Shown here piece after piece: positions 1-5,599 of a stretch of 5,890 nucleotides of DNA (the first letter of the stretch is position 1; every line of letters starts with the position of its first letter). Both the position numbers and the translations under genes were made by a program. Under the pieces are notes generated by a model that saw nothing but the letters and a program-made list of their open reading frames with translations, made no database searches and was not told the origin of the DNA. Source of the stretch: CAZQGE01 sp964592815 (GTDB taxonomy: Bacteria; Bacillota; Clostridia; Christensenellales; CAG-917); assembly GCA_964592815.1 (NCBI GenBank), contig CAZQGE010000067.1:1-5890 (forward strand), read 5' to 3'.

Positions 1-21
1 TCTCTTTCTTTAAATTTCAAT

Positions 22-288
22 CTATATTGTCAACATTTTGTCAATAGTTTTATTTAGTGCGTCCAATTTTTGCATATCGCCATCTTTTATAGCTTCAACA
101 ATGCAATGTTCCATATGCTCTTTCAAAATGAATTTTTCAGTTGACGAAATTGCAGATTTAACGGCTTCTAACTGTGTCAAAACATCTGTGCAATCTCTGC
201 CCTCTTCCACCATAGATTTGACAGATTGCAAGTGACCAATAGCCCTTGCAAGTCGGTTTATTACAGGTTTCATATCGTGTGAATGCAT
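22..288 (-). CDS. CsoR/FrmR (DUF156) family metal-sensing transcriptional repressor
   Basis: An 88-residue, all-helical protein of the CsoR/RcnR/FrmR repressor family, which binds operator DNA as a tetramer and lets go when it binds its metal or other inducer. Seen: the N-terminal helix has INRLARAIGHLQSVK (10-24), followed by GRDCTDVLTQL (30-40) and KEHMEHC (56-62). Cys33, His58 and Cys62 have the 25- and 4-residue spacings of the Cu(I) ligands of CsoR (Cys36, His61 and Cys65 in the M. tuberculosis protein), which favours copper over the RcnR (Ni/Co) or FrmR (formaldehyde) types. However, Asp32 replaces the second-shell Tyr, and the second-shell Glu position appears to be non-acidic (about Leu78). 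Two His at residues 2 and 4 could also bind metal, so the inducer is not settled and no gene symbol is given. The length is normal. The ATG is supported by AGGAGA six bases upstream. Only 21 bases follow the stop; on this strand they are purine-rich and could be the ribosome site of a next gene outside the window. Confidence 0.92.
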   Translation of the reverse strand: MHSHDMKPVINRLARAIGHLQSVKSMVEEGRDCTDVLTQLEAVKSAISSTEKFILKEHMEHCIVEAIKDGDMQKLDALNKTIDKMLTI

Positions 289-293
289 AATGT

Positions 294-299
294 TCTCCT
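294..299 (-). promoter_or_regulatory. Ribosome binding site of the CsoR-family gene
   Basis: On the minus strand AGGAGA lies six bases before the ATG at 288. It is a good Shine-Dalgarno and fixes the start codon. Confidence 0.8.
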
Positions 300-315
300 A
301 AAAGCTGTTTGCATA

Positions 316-344
316 ATTTTATGTTTTTTTTTAACTTTTGTCAA
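316..344 (-). promoter_or_regulatory. Sigma-A promoter of the CsoR-family repressor gene
   Basis: On the minus strand a consensus -35 TTGACA (339-344) and a -10 TAAAAT (316-321) are separated by exactly 17 bp, mostly an A-tract. Transcription should begin near 309, giving a leader of about 20 nt that contains the ribosome site. An imperfect dyad (347-360) abuts the -35 on its upstream side. This is the strongest promoter match in the window. Confidence 0.8.
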
Positions 345-346
345 CT

Positions 347-387
347 TAAACGCTAGTTTAGAATTTTCAATAGTTTAGCTAGTTAAA
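347..387. promoter_or_regulatory. Pair of dyads between the divergent repressor and fbp genes, candidate operators
   Basis: Two short dyads lie between the divergent genes. TAAACGCTAGTTTA (347-360) has 5-bp arms around GCTA, and TTTAGCTAGTTAAA (374-387) is palindromic at 12 of 14 positions. Both contain GCTAGTT in the same orientation (352-358 and 378-384), 26 bp apart. The first sits directly upstream of the repressor's own -35 box, a plausible place for autoregulation. CsoR operators described so far are usually more GC-rich, so the assignment is inference. Confidence 0.35.
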
Positions 388-451
388 AATCATCAAATGA
401 ATTTACATTTCCATTCAAATATCTTAAATCTATTTATCTTTTTATTTTTGA

Positions 452-460
452 TGGTATAAT
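452..460 (+). promoter_or_regulatory. Extended -10 promoter of fbp
   Basis: TGGTATAAT is a perfect extended -10 element (TGnTATAAT), with the hexamer at 455-460. No good -35 exists 16-18 bp upstream, where the sequence is T-rich (around 432-438); extended -10 promoters tolerate this. Predicted transcription start is about 467, giving a leader of roughly 75 nt before the fbp ATG. Confidence 0.7.
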
Positions 461-462
461 AA

Positions 463-496
463 AGTAAAATTTGTTAACCAATATCAAAATTTTACT
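463..496 (+). promoter_or_regulatory. Near-perfect inverted repeat at the fbp transcription start, operator or leader hairpin
   Basis: AGTAAAATTTG (463-473) and CAAAATTTTACT (485-496) are reverse complements apart from one extra base, with an 11-nt spacer. The predicted start site (about 467) falls inside the left arm, so only part of the stem would be in the RNA. The position, centred about 12 bp downstream of the start, suits a repressor operator better than an attenuator. The cognate regulator is unknown. Confidence 0.4.
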
Positions 497-532
497 ATTC
501 TATTTATCTTTTTTGGTAATAACTACGTTTAT

Positions 533-537
533 GGAGG
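533..537 (+). promoter_or_regulatory. Ribosome binding site that decides the fbp start
   Basis: GGAGG lies six bases before ATG 544 but only three before the in-frame TTG at 541. Normal Shine-Dalgarno spacing therefore selects the ATG. Confidence 0.85.
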
Positions 538-543
538 CTATTG

Positions 544-2436
544 ATGAACGTCAACAATCAATATAAGTTCAAATTTATTAACGAACTAAAAAAACAGTAC
601 CCAAGTGAAGAAAAAGTTATTCAAGAAATTACTAGGCTCAGCGCAATACTTAACCTTCCAAAAGGTACTGAGCACTTTGTAAGCGACATACACGGCGAAA
701 ACGAAATGTTTTTGCACATTATGAAAACGGCAAGTGGTGTAATTAGGCGTAAAATCGATGAAGAATTTGCAGATACCCTATCTCAAAACAGACGCGCAGA
801 ACTTGCTATGCTAATTTATTATCCCGAAGAAAAGCTTAACTTGTTGGGCGCGCAAGACAACGAATGGTATTATCAAACCATTTTGTGTTTGATTAAAGTT
901 TGCAAAATTGTTTCAGGAAAATATACAAGAAGCAAAGTTAGGTTGATGCTATCTGAAAATTTTAGTTACATTATTGACGAACTTTTGAATTGCGACAGCG
1001 AAAGCATAAACAAGGAACTTTATTACAGAAATATTATATTCAACGTAATTGACTTAAACTGTGCGCCAAAACTTATCATTGCGCTTTGTTACCTCATTCA
1101 AAACTGTATAATTGACCACCTTCACATAGTTGGTGACATCTATGATAGAGGAAAACGACCTGACATCATTATGGACTATCTAATGAAAATCCGCTCGATA
1201 GACATACAATGGGGCAATCACGACATTCTTTGGATTGGCGCATCAAAAGGTAATTTGGCGTGTATTTTGGTTGTTTTGAGTTCGTGCTTAAAATATGGCA
1301 ATTTAGAAATATTAGAAGAAGGATATTCAATAAATTTACTACCGCTTTATAATTTGATTAAGGAATATTATGACAACGACCCTTGTACCGCATATCACAC
1401 GCCTTTTATAGATGATTTGACAGCTAAAATGTATAAAGCCGTGAGCATAATGCGTTTCAAAATTGAGGACAGCTATAAGAAAACATACTCCGACTTCGGC
1501 TTAGAAGACCAAACAGTTTTGGATAAAATCAATTTTGAAACAGGCGAGTTCAAAGGCGTCAAAATGAAAGAATGTATATTCCCTACTATTGACCCGTCAA
1601 ACCCGACAATGCTTAACGATTTGGAACAAGAAACCTTAGATAAACTCAAACACTCATTTGAAAACAGTACAAAATTAAAGCAACATAGACGTTTTTTGTT
1701 AAACAAAGGTAGCTTATATCTAAAATATAACGGCAACTTACTTTTCCATGGTTGTATTCCGCTTGACGATGACGGCAATTTTGAAGAAATTGAGCTTGAA
1801 GGTCGCAAAATGAAGGGACAGCAATATATGGACTACTGCGACGAGCGTTTACGTAAAGCCTGCAAATTTTTGAAAGAGGAAGACCTAGCTTTCATTTGGC
1901 AACTATGGTGCGGTTGGAAATCTCCCCTATTCGGAAAAGATAAGTTGACAACGTTTGAACAAATTTATATTGAAGATAAAAAATTCCATACCGAAACCAA
2001 ACTGAACTATTTCAACTTTCACGAAGATGAAAAAATATGCCGTATGATTTTGAAAGACTTTGGCTTGGACGACGACAAGGGGCATATAATTAACGGCCAC
2101 GTACCAGTAAAATATTTATCAGGAGAAAGCCCAATAAAAGCAGGCGGAAAGATGATTAACATTGACGGTGGTATGAGCAAACCTTTTCAAAATATTACTG
2201 GAATTGCTGGATATACGCTAACCTACAACTCATACGGTTTGGCAATTACTCATCACGAGCCATTCATAAATAAAGACATTATGATAAAAAATAATATTGA
2301 ATCAGCTCACAGCAAAATGATAGTTGAAAACACCACCAACCGCATTAGAGTTAAAGATACCGACATTGGCGTAGCTTTGGCTAACAGAATAAAAGATTTG
2401 AAAGAACTGCTTGCGTATTACAGTAACAACTATTGA
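544..2436 (+). CDS. fbp: Fructose-1,6-bisphosphatase, class III
   Basis: Cytoplasmic gluconeogenic enzyme that hydrolyses fructose 1,6-bisphosphate to fructose 6-phosphate and phosphate. Class III enzymes belong to the calcineurin-like metallophosphoesterase fold, use Mn2+ and are typical of Firmicutes. Seen, numbered from ATG 544 (630 residues): SDIHGE with Asp48 and His50, GDIYDRG at 197-203, GNHD at 224-227, FHGCIP with His402, and NGHVPV with His519. Together these form the two-metal site. Later come IDGGMSKPFQ and TGIAGYTLTYNSYG, both strongly conserved in this family. The long insert between GNHD and FHG is also characteristic. The length is slightly below the roughly 670 residues of the B. 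subtilis enzyme, with no missing motif. It is preceded by an extended -10 promoter and a good ribosome site. No GC-rich terminator follows. The divergent neighbour is a metal-sensing repressor, with no evident metabolic link. Confidence 0.97.
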   Translation: MNVNNQYKFKFINELKKQYPSEEKVIQEITRLSAILNLPKGTEHFVSDIHGENEMFLHIMKTASGVIRRKIDEEFADTLSQNRRAELAMLIYYPEEKLNLLGAQDNEWYYQTILCLIKVCKIVSGKYTRSKVRLMLSENFSYIIDELLNCDSESINKELYYRNIIFNVIDLNCAPKLIIALCYLIQNCIIDHLHIVGDIYDRGKRPDIIMDYLMKIRSIDIQWGNHDILWIGASKGNLACILVVLSSCLKYGNLEILEEGYSINLLPLYNLIKEYYDNDPCTAYHTPFIDDLTAKMYKAVSIMRFKIEDSYKKTYSDFGLEDQTVLDKINFETGEFKGVKMKECIFPTIDPSNPTMLNDLEQETLDKLKHSFENSTKLKQHRRFLLNKGSLYLKYNGNLLFHGCIPLDDDGNFEEIELEGRKMKGQQYMDYCDERLRKACKFLKEEDLAFIWQLWCGWKSPLFGKDKLTTFEQIYIEDKKFHTETKLNYFNFHEDEKICRMILKDFGLDDDKGHIINGHVPVKYLSGESPIKAGGKMINIDGGMSKPFQNITGIAGYTLTYNSYGLAITHHEPFINKDIMIKNNIESAHSKMIVENTTNRIRVKDTDIGVALANRIKDLKELLAYYSNNY

Positions 2437-2498
2437 ATTATTCTTAAGCAAAAGCATAAAAACTCTATTTTTCAAGCGTTAATTTATTTACGACGAAT

Positions 2499-2520
2499 TT
2501 TTTTATAATGCTATAAAAAA
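2499..2520 (+). promoter_or_regulatory. Promoter-like AT dyad upstream of the FAD/Rieske gene
   Basis: TTTTTTATA (2499-2507) and TATAAAAAA (2512-2520) form a perfect 9-bp inverted repeat around ATGC. It contains a consensus -10 hexamer TATAAT (2504-2509) with no recognisable -35, and a second TATAAA (2512-2517). It could be the promoter of the downstream gene with an overlapping operator, or a weak AT-only hairpin ending fbp transcription. The 108-bp gap between the two genes contains nothing else I can name. The ribosome site of the next gene is weak (AGGG at 2529-2532, 12 bases before the ATG). Confidence 0.4.
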
Positions 2521-2544
2521 GTAAATTTAGGGCATAACTTTTGT

Positions 2545-3831
2545 ATGATGAAAAGTATATGGACTGAATTTACAAACAAACCAAATTTTGAAACGTTGAC
2601 CAACGACATAACGTGCGACACTTTGGTTATTGGCGGTGGTATTGCGGGAATTCTTGCTGCTTATATGCTTAAAAAATGTAATAAAGACGTTGTGGTTGTT
2701 GAATCAAATGAAATAGGCTCTGGGATAACCCAAAACACAACAGCAGTCATATCTGCCCAACACGACACTCCGTATGCAGAGTTAATAAAGTTGCACGGAA
2801 TTGATATTGCGGAAGCATATTTGAAAGCAAATTTAGAAGCTGTAAACGATTTCAAAGATATTGCAAAAAATTTTGATTGCGATTTCAAAGTTGAACCGTC
2901 CTATCTTTTTTCAAGAAAAGAAAACCTTAGTTGGGAAAAAGATGCTTTGGAAAAACTTGGTTATAATGCAGAACTTACACACTCAACCGAATTGCCTTTT
3001 GATGTTTGCAGTGCAGTAAAATTTCCAGATATGGCATCATTCCACCCCTTAAAATTTTTGTATGAAATTGCAACTAAATTAAAGATATTTGAACATACAA
3101 AAGTTTTGGATATATCTGAAAACATAGCATTTACAAAAACAAACAAAATAAAATTTCAGAATGCAATTGTAGCAACGCACTTCCCGTTTATAAACCGTAC
3201 GGGACTTTATTTTGCAAAAATGTATCAAATGCGTTCATACGTAATTGCTCTTGATAATGTCAAAAGTCTGAACGGAACTTACACAGATTTAGAAGAAGGC
3301 GGCTATTATTTTAGAAACTATAAAAATTATTTGATTATAGGCAAAGGCGACCACCGAACAGGTACAAATAGCAATGCTTTTGAGCAGTTGAAGGAATTTG
3401 CCCACAAACACTTTCCTTCCTCGCCTATCAGCTATATGTGGGCAAATCAAGACTGTGTTTCTCTTGACAATCTACCCTACGTTGGGCATTACGGCAACCT
3501 TAAAAATGTTTTCACAATGACTGGTTTTAACCTTTGGGGAATGACAAATTCAATGGTGGCGGCAAAAATTTTAGCTGACGTTTTAGACAACAAAGAAAAC
3601 AAATTTTCATCAGCCTTCGATGTTGATAGAACAATTTTACGCAAACAACTATTTGTAAATTTTGGTGTTTCAATGTTGAATTTTATATATCCTACCGTAA
3701 AGCGTTGTCCGCATTTAGGTTGTGCTCTAAAATACAACAAAAATGAACATACTTGGGACTGTCAATGTCATGGCTCTAGATTTGATGAAAACGGAAAGCT
3801 GCTCGACAACCCTGCAAAAAACGACTTATAA
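2545..3831 (+). CDS. FAD-dependent oxidoreductase with short C-terminal Rieske [2Fe-2S] module (YhfW-like)
   Basis: A 428-residue DAO-type flavoprotein fused to a Rieske centre. Seen: a Rossmann FAD motif GGGIAG (30-35) with Glu53 ending the second strand for the ribose; a middle substrate domain; then WANQDCVSLDNLPYVG followed by TGFNLWGMTNSMVA, the conserved C-terminal FAD-contact region of this family. The end carries CPHLGC (388-393) and CQCHGS (406-411). Cys388, His390, Cys406 and His409 would bind the cluster, and Cys393 and Cys408 would form the usual disulfide. Full-length relatives such as B. subtilis YhfW are roughly 500 residues. Here the stretch between the FAD domain and CPHLGC is too short for the first Rieske strands, so only the cluster-binding part remains. 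No signal peptide or membrane segment is seen, so it is probably cytosolic. The substrate and electron partner are unknown. ATG 2545 and 2548 are both possible starts, because the AGGG ribosome site is distant. Confidence 0.9.
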   Translation: MMKSIWTEFTNKPNFETLTNDITCDTLVIGGGIAGILAAYMLKKCNKDVVVVESNEIGSGITQNTTAVISAQHDTPYAELIKLHGIDIAEAYLKANLEAVNDFKDIAKNFDCDFKVEPSYLFSRKENLSWEKDALEKLGYNAELTHSTELPFDVCSAVKFPDMASFHPLKFLYEIATKLKIFEHTKVLDISENIAFTKTNKIKFQNAIVATHFPFINRTGLYFAKMYQMRSYVIALDNVKSLNGTYTDLEEGGYYFRNYKNYLIIGKGDHRTGTNSNAFEQLKEFAHKHFPSSPISYMWANQDCVSLDNLPYVGHYGNLKNVFTMTGFNLWGMTNSMVAAKILADVLDNKENKFSSAFDVDRTILRKQLFVNFGVSMLNFIYPTVKRCPHLGCALKYNKNEHTWDCQCHGSRFDENGKLLDNPAKNDL

Positions 3832-3881
3832 ATTCTATTTCAACAATACATTTAGCACCTTTTTTGGAATTTGATAAACTA

Positions 3882-3934
3882 AACCTACTTTAATTAAAAG
3901 TATTTTAATATATAGCATTGAAAAATTGTAGGTT
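3882..3934 (+). other. Inverted repeats in the gap before the phosphoesterase gene
   Basis: AACCTAC (3882-3888) and GTAGGTT (3928-3934) form a 7-bp stem with a 39-nt loop. Overlapping its left arm, TACTTT (3886-3891) and AAAGTA (3897-3902) form a competing 6-bp stem. No T-run follows either, so I do not call a terminator. The role is unknown. Confidence 0.3.
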
Positions 3935-3942
3935 GAAAAATT
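3918..3942 (+). repeat. Tandem 10-bp repeat (15-bp period) over the -35 region
   Basis: TTGAAAAATT occurs at 3918-3927 and 3933-3942. The second copy supplies the TTGAAA used as the -35 box of the next promoter. This could be chance in AT-rich DNA or a duplicated regulator half-site. Confidence 0.45.
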
Positions 3943-3961
3943 TTACAATATATGTTATATA
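3933..3961 (+). promoter_or_regulatory. Promoter of the metallophosphoesterase gene
   Basis: A -35 TTGAAA (3933-3938), a 17-bp spacer and an extended -10 TGTTATATA (3953-3961). The predicted transcript start is about 3968, downstream of the first possible ATG (3952) and only about 8 nt before the ATG at 3976. Confidence 0.55.
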
Positions 3962-3975
3962 TAAATATACAAATT

Positions 3976-5172
3976 ATGGAAAATAACAAAAGTAAAAGAA
4001 TTAAAAAACACAATGTTTCCAATTTCAAAATTGCGGCAATAACTTTTGCTGTAATTGCTTTGTTTTTCAGTTCTTCAATGATTGTCCACACGGTTGGAAA
4101 CGATGAAATGTGGAAGTTTATTGTGAAGAATTACAACACGCCTATCGGAAATGATACTCCAGCTTTTCACACGGATACCAATGGCAATTTTTATTTTGTG
4201 AAAGACAACATAAATGATTTCAAAATTTTACAACTTACAGACACTCACTATGGTGGTGGCATTGGCTCGTATAAAAACGATGTCAAAACACTTAATGCCG
4301 TACATAAGTTGTTACAATTTGAAAAGCCAGATTTGGTTGTTATCACAGGTGACGTAATTTACCCTATGCCTTTCCAAACAGGGACGCTTAATAATATGAA
4401 ATCAGCTCAGCAGTTTGCCACTTTTATGGAAAAAATGCAAGTGCCTTGGACTATAATTTTTGGAAACCACGACAATGACGCACTTTCACTTGCAAAACGA
4501 AGTGAACTTGCCGACTTTTTTAGCTCTGAAAATTTCAAATATTGTCTTTTTTCAAAAAATCCTAAAAACACAGCAATATCAGGATACGGCAACCATATCA
4601 TAACCATAAAAAATGCTGACAATACTTTGAACACAGCCTTATTTTTAATGGATAGCCATTCTTACATAAACGGCAACTTAGCAAAATATGACAAAATCAG
4701 AGATGACCAAGTTGAATGGTACAAAAATTCAATTTTGAATATGTCAACCGTTGAAAATGGTATTGAAAGCGGAAAAGTTGTGCCTTCACTGTTGTTTGTT
4801 CACGTTCCATTGAATGAATATGAAACAGCTTGGAACGAGAGCATAAACAACAATCCAGAAGCTAAATATTTGTATGGAGTTTGCGATCAAACAATTTATG
4901 CACCATTTATAGATGATAAAAATACTAAGAGCAAAATTTTTGATGAAATGTTGCTTCTAGGCAGTACAAAAGCAGTATTTTGCGGCCATTGCCACAAAAA
5001 CAATTTTGCAATCAATTATAAAGGAATTCAATTATCGTTTTCAAACAGCATAGTATATACGGGTATTAGTGGAATTGCTGATACAGACGCATATCGTGGT
5101 GGAACTCGTATTTTGATTGACAATAGCGGTTTTAAGAAAAGCCAACTTGTTTATTTGAAAGATATTGCCTAG
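3976..5172 (+). CDS. Membrane-anchored Dcr2-like calcineurin-family metallophosphoesterase
   Basis: A 398-residue phosphoesterase of unknown substrate. Seen, numbered from ATG 3976: a basic N-terminus (KSKRIKKH) followed by one hydrophobic segment at about 17-40, then the catalytic domain, so it is probably tethered with the enzyme outside the membrane. Metal-binding motifs in order: TDTH with Asp89 and His91, TGD ending at Asp126, GNHD (163-166), FVHVP with His276, and GHCH (337-340). The pattern LQLTDTHYG, QVEWYKNS, FVHVPLNEYETAW and KAVFCGHCH resembles the Dcr2/purple-acid-phosphatase-28-like branch of the superfamily, whose bacterial members are mostly uncharacterised. All expected metal ligands are present. 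An in-frame ATG at 3952 would add eight residues, but it lies inside the predicted promoter, so 3976 is preferred. Neither ATG has a Shine-Dalgarno. It is a separate unit from the FAD/Rieske gene, 144 bp away. Confidence 0.87.
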   Translation: MENNKSKRIKKHNVSNFKIAAITFAVIALFFSSSMIVHTVGNDEMWKFIVKNYNTPIGNDTPAFHTDTNGNFYFVKDNINDFKILQLTDTHYGGGIGSYKNDVKTLNAVHKLLQFEKPDLVVITGDVIYPMPFQTGTLNNMKSAQQFATFMEKMQVPWTIIFGNHDNDALSLAKRSELADFFSSENFKYCLFSKNPKNTAISGYGNHIITIKNADNTLNTALFLMDSHSYINGNLAKYDKIRDDQVEWYKNSILNMSTVENGIESGKVVPSLLFVHVPLNEYETAWNESINNNPEAKYLYGVCDQTIYAPFIDDKNTKSKIFDEMLLLGSTKAVFCGHCHKNNFAINYKGIQLSFSNSIVYTGISGIADTDAYRGGTRILIDNSGFKKSQLVYLKDIA

Positions 5173-5173
5173 A

Positions 5174-5221
5174 CACAAATTGGTTTTATATTTTATCTAA
5201 AATAGAATAAAACAGTTTGTG
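5174..5221 (+). terminator. AT-rich hairpin right after the phosphoesterase stop, possible terminator
   Basis: Starting one base after the TAG stop, nested arms can fold: CACAAA (5174-5179) with TTTGTG (5216-5221), GTTTTAT (5183-5189) with ATAAAAC (5207-5213), and ATTTTA (5190-5195) with TAAAAT (5198-5203). A short run of four Ts follows (5224-5227). The stem is AT-rich and the T-run short, so termination efficiency is doubtful, but no better candidate follows this gene. Confidence 0.4.
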
Positions 5222-5225
5222 AGTT

Positions 5226-5252
5226 TTAATTGAAATAATAGAGTTCAATTAA
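5226..5252 (+). other. Perfect 9-bp inverted repeat in the downstream intergenic region
   Basis: TTAATTGAA (5226-5234) and TTCAATTAA (5244-5252) are exact reverse complements around a 9-nt loop. The stem can be extended by TTGTGA (5217-5222) with TCACAA (5257-5262), which competes for the right foot of the preceding hairpin. From 5263 to about 5365 I see nothing identifiable except a short GC-rich patch with the palindrome CGTGCACG (5348-5355). Confidence 0.5.
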
Positions 5253-5360
5253 GTGTTCACAATATAAACTAAATTTATTTCGTCATTTCTCTGCTTGTAT
5301 TTTCACTCCTAGTTCAAGCAACAAATTTAAAAAGTTAATTTCCCTCCCGTGCACGTCCTA

Positions 5361-5392
5361 AAAATACAAAAAACAAGTCGAGAGACTTGTTT
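5361..5392 (-). terminator. Rho-independent terminator of tRNA-Leu
   Basis: On the minus strand AAACAAGTC and GACTTGTTT (arms 5384-5392 and 5371-5379) form a 9-bp stem with a 4-nt loop, and the right arm runs into TTTTTTGTATTTTT. It starts three bases after the encoded CCA of tRNA-Leu, which fits a short monocistronic tRNA transcript. On the plus strand the stem is followed only by TTG after its own Ts, so it acts mainly leftward. Confidence 0.8.
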
Positions 5393-5395
5393 TGT

Positions 5396-5478
5396 TGGTG
5401 CGACCGAAGGGACTTGAACCCATACGCTCTCGCACTAGAACCTAAATCTAGCGTGTCTGCCAATTTCACCACGGTCGC
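5396..5478 (-). tRNA. tRNA-Leu(UAG)
   Basis: An 83-nt class II tRNA, CCA included. The acceptor GCGACCG pairs with CGGTCGC, the discriminator is A and CCA is encoded. The D arm contains AAATTGGCAGA, typical of leucine tRNAs. The anticodon stem CTAGA/TCTAG holds the loop TTTAGGT, giving anticodon UAG (complement of 5442-5444), which reads CUN codons. The variable arm is a short UGC/GCG stem with loop GAGA. The T loop UUCAAGU is normal, but the T stem ATGGG/CCCTT has a U50-U64 mismatch (bases 5422 and 5408 on the plus strand). It has its own promoter and terminator, and is divergent from tRNA-Gly. Confidence 0.97.
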
Positions 5479-5489
5479 AAGCAAGTAAT

Positions 5490-5517
5490 ATTATAACACA
5501 AAGTTGTTATATGTAAA
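5490..5517 (-). promoter_or_regulatory. Promoter of tRNA-Leu with overlapping palindrome
   Basis: On the minus strand a -35 TTTACA (5512-5517), a 16-bp spacer and an extended -10 TGTTATAAT (5490-5498). Eleven bases separate the -10 from the mature tRNA 5' end, so the primary transcript needs almost no 5' trimming. A perfect dyad, TATAACA (5492-5498) and TGTTATA (5505-5511), overlaps the -10 and fills the spacer, where a repressor could sit. It may instead be a by-product of the -10 sequence. Confidence 0.75.
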
Positions 5518-5579
5518 GGAAAAATTTTTAACAAATAATAAAAAAACTATCGAATTTTGTTGCATTTTCTACACCAATT

Positions 5580-5588
5580 TGTTATAGT
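5580..5588 (+). promoter_or_regulatory. Extended -10 promoter of tRNA-Gly
   Basis: TGTTATAGT, with the hexamer TATAGT at 5583-5588, ends 11 bases before the tRNA 5' end, the same spacing as for the divergent tRNA-Leu. The best -35 is a weak TTGCAT (5561-5566) at 16 bp. The rest of the 121-bp region between the two tRNA genes is AT-rich with no further feature. Confidence 0.6.
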
Positions 5589-5599
5589 TATTATCGCTT

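Larger units (their letters stand above)
429..513 (+). repeat. 15-bp direct repeat flanking the fbp promoter (70-bp period)
   Basis: TCTATTTATCTTTTT occurs exactly at 429-443 and again at 499-513. The left copy overlaps the region where a -35 box would lie. The right copy is in the leader, just before the ribosome site. The -10 element and a leader dyad lie between the copies. Confidence 0.7.

Noticed and set aside
541..543. TTG as the fbp start codon
   Set aside because: It would sit only three bases from GGAGG; ATG 544 has normal six-base spacing.
1473..1808. 111-residue minus-strand open frame inside fbp
   Set aside because: It lies entirely inside a well-supported gene, is Ser-rich low-complexity sequence and has no family resemblance: an antisense shadow. 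The other opposite-strand frames within the coding genes were set aside for the same reason.
3952..3975. Upstream ATG as the phosphoesterase start
   Set aside because: It overlaps the predicted extended -10 and has no ribosome site. The added eight residues bring no feature. It remains possible if transcription starts further upstream.
5341..5360. GC-rich patch with the CGTGCACG palindrome as part of an RNA gene or attachment site
   Set aside because: It is short, with no cloverleaf or repeat partner in the window, and lies beyond the tRNA-Leu terminator. Not enough to call.
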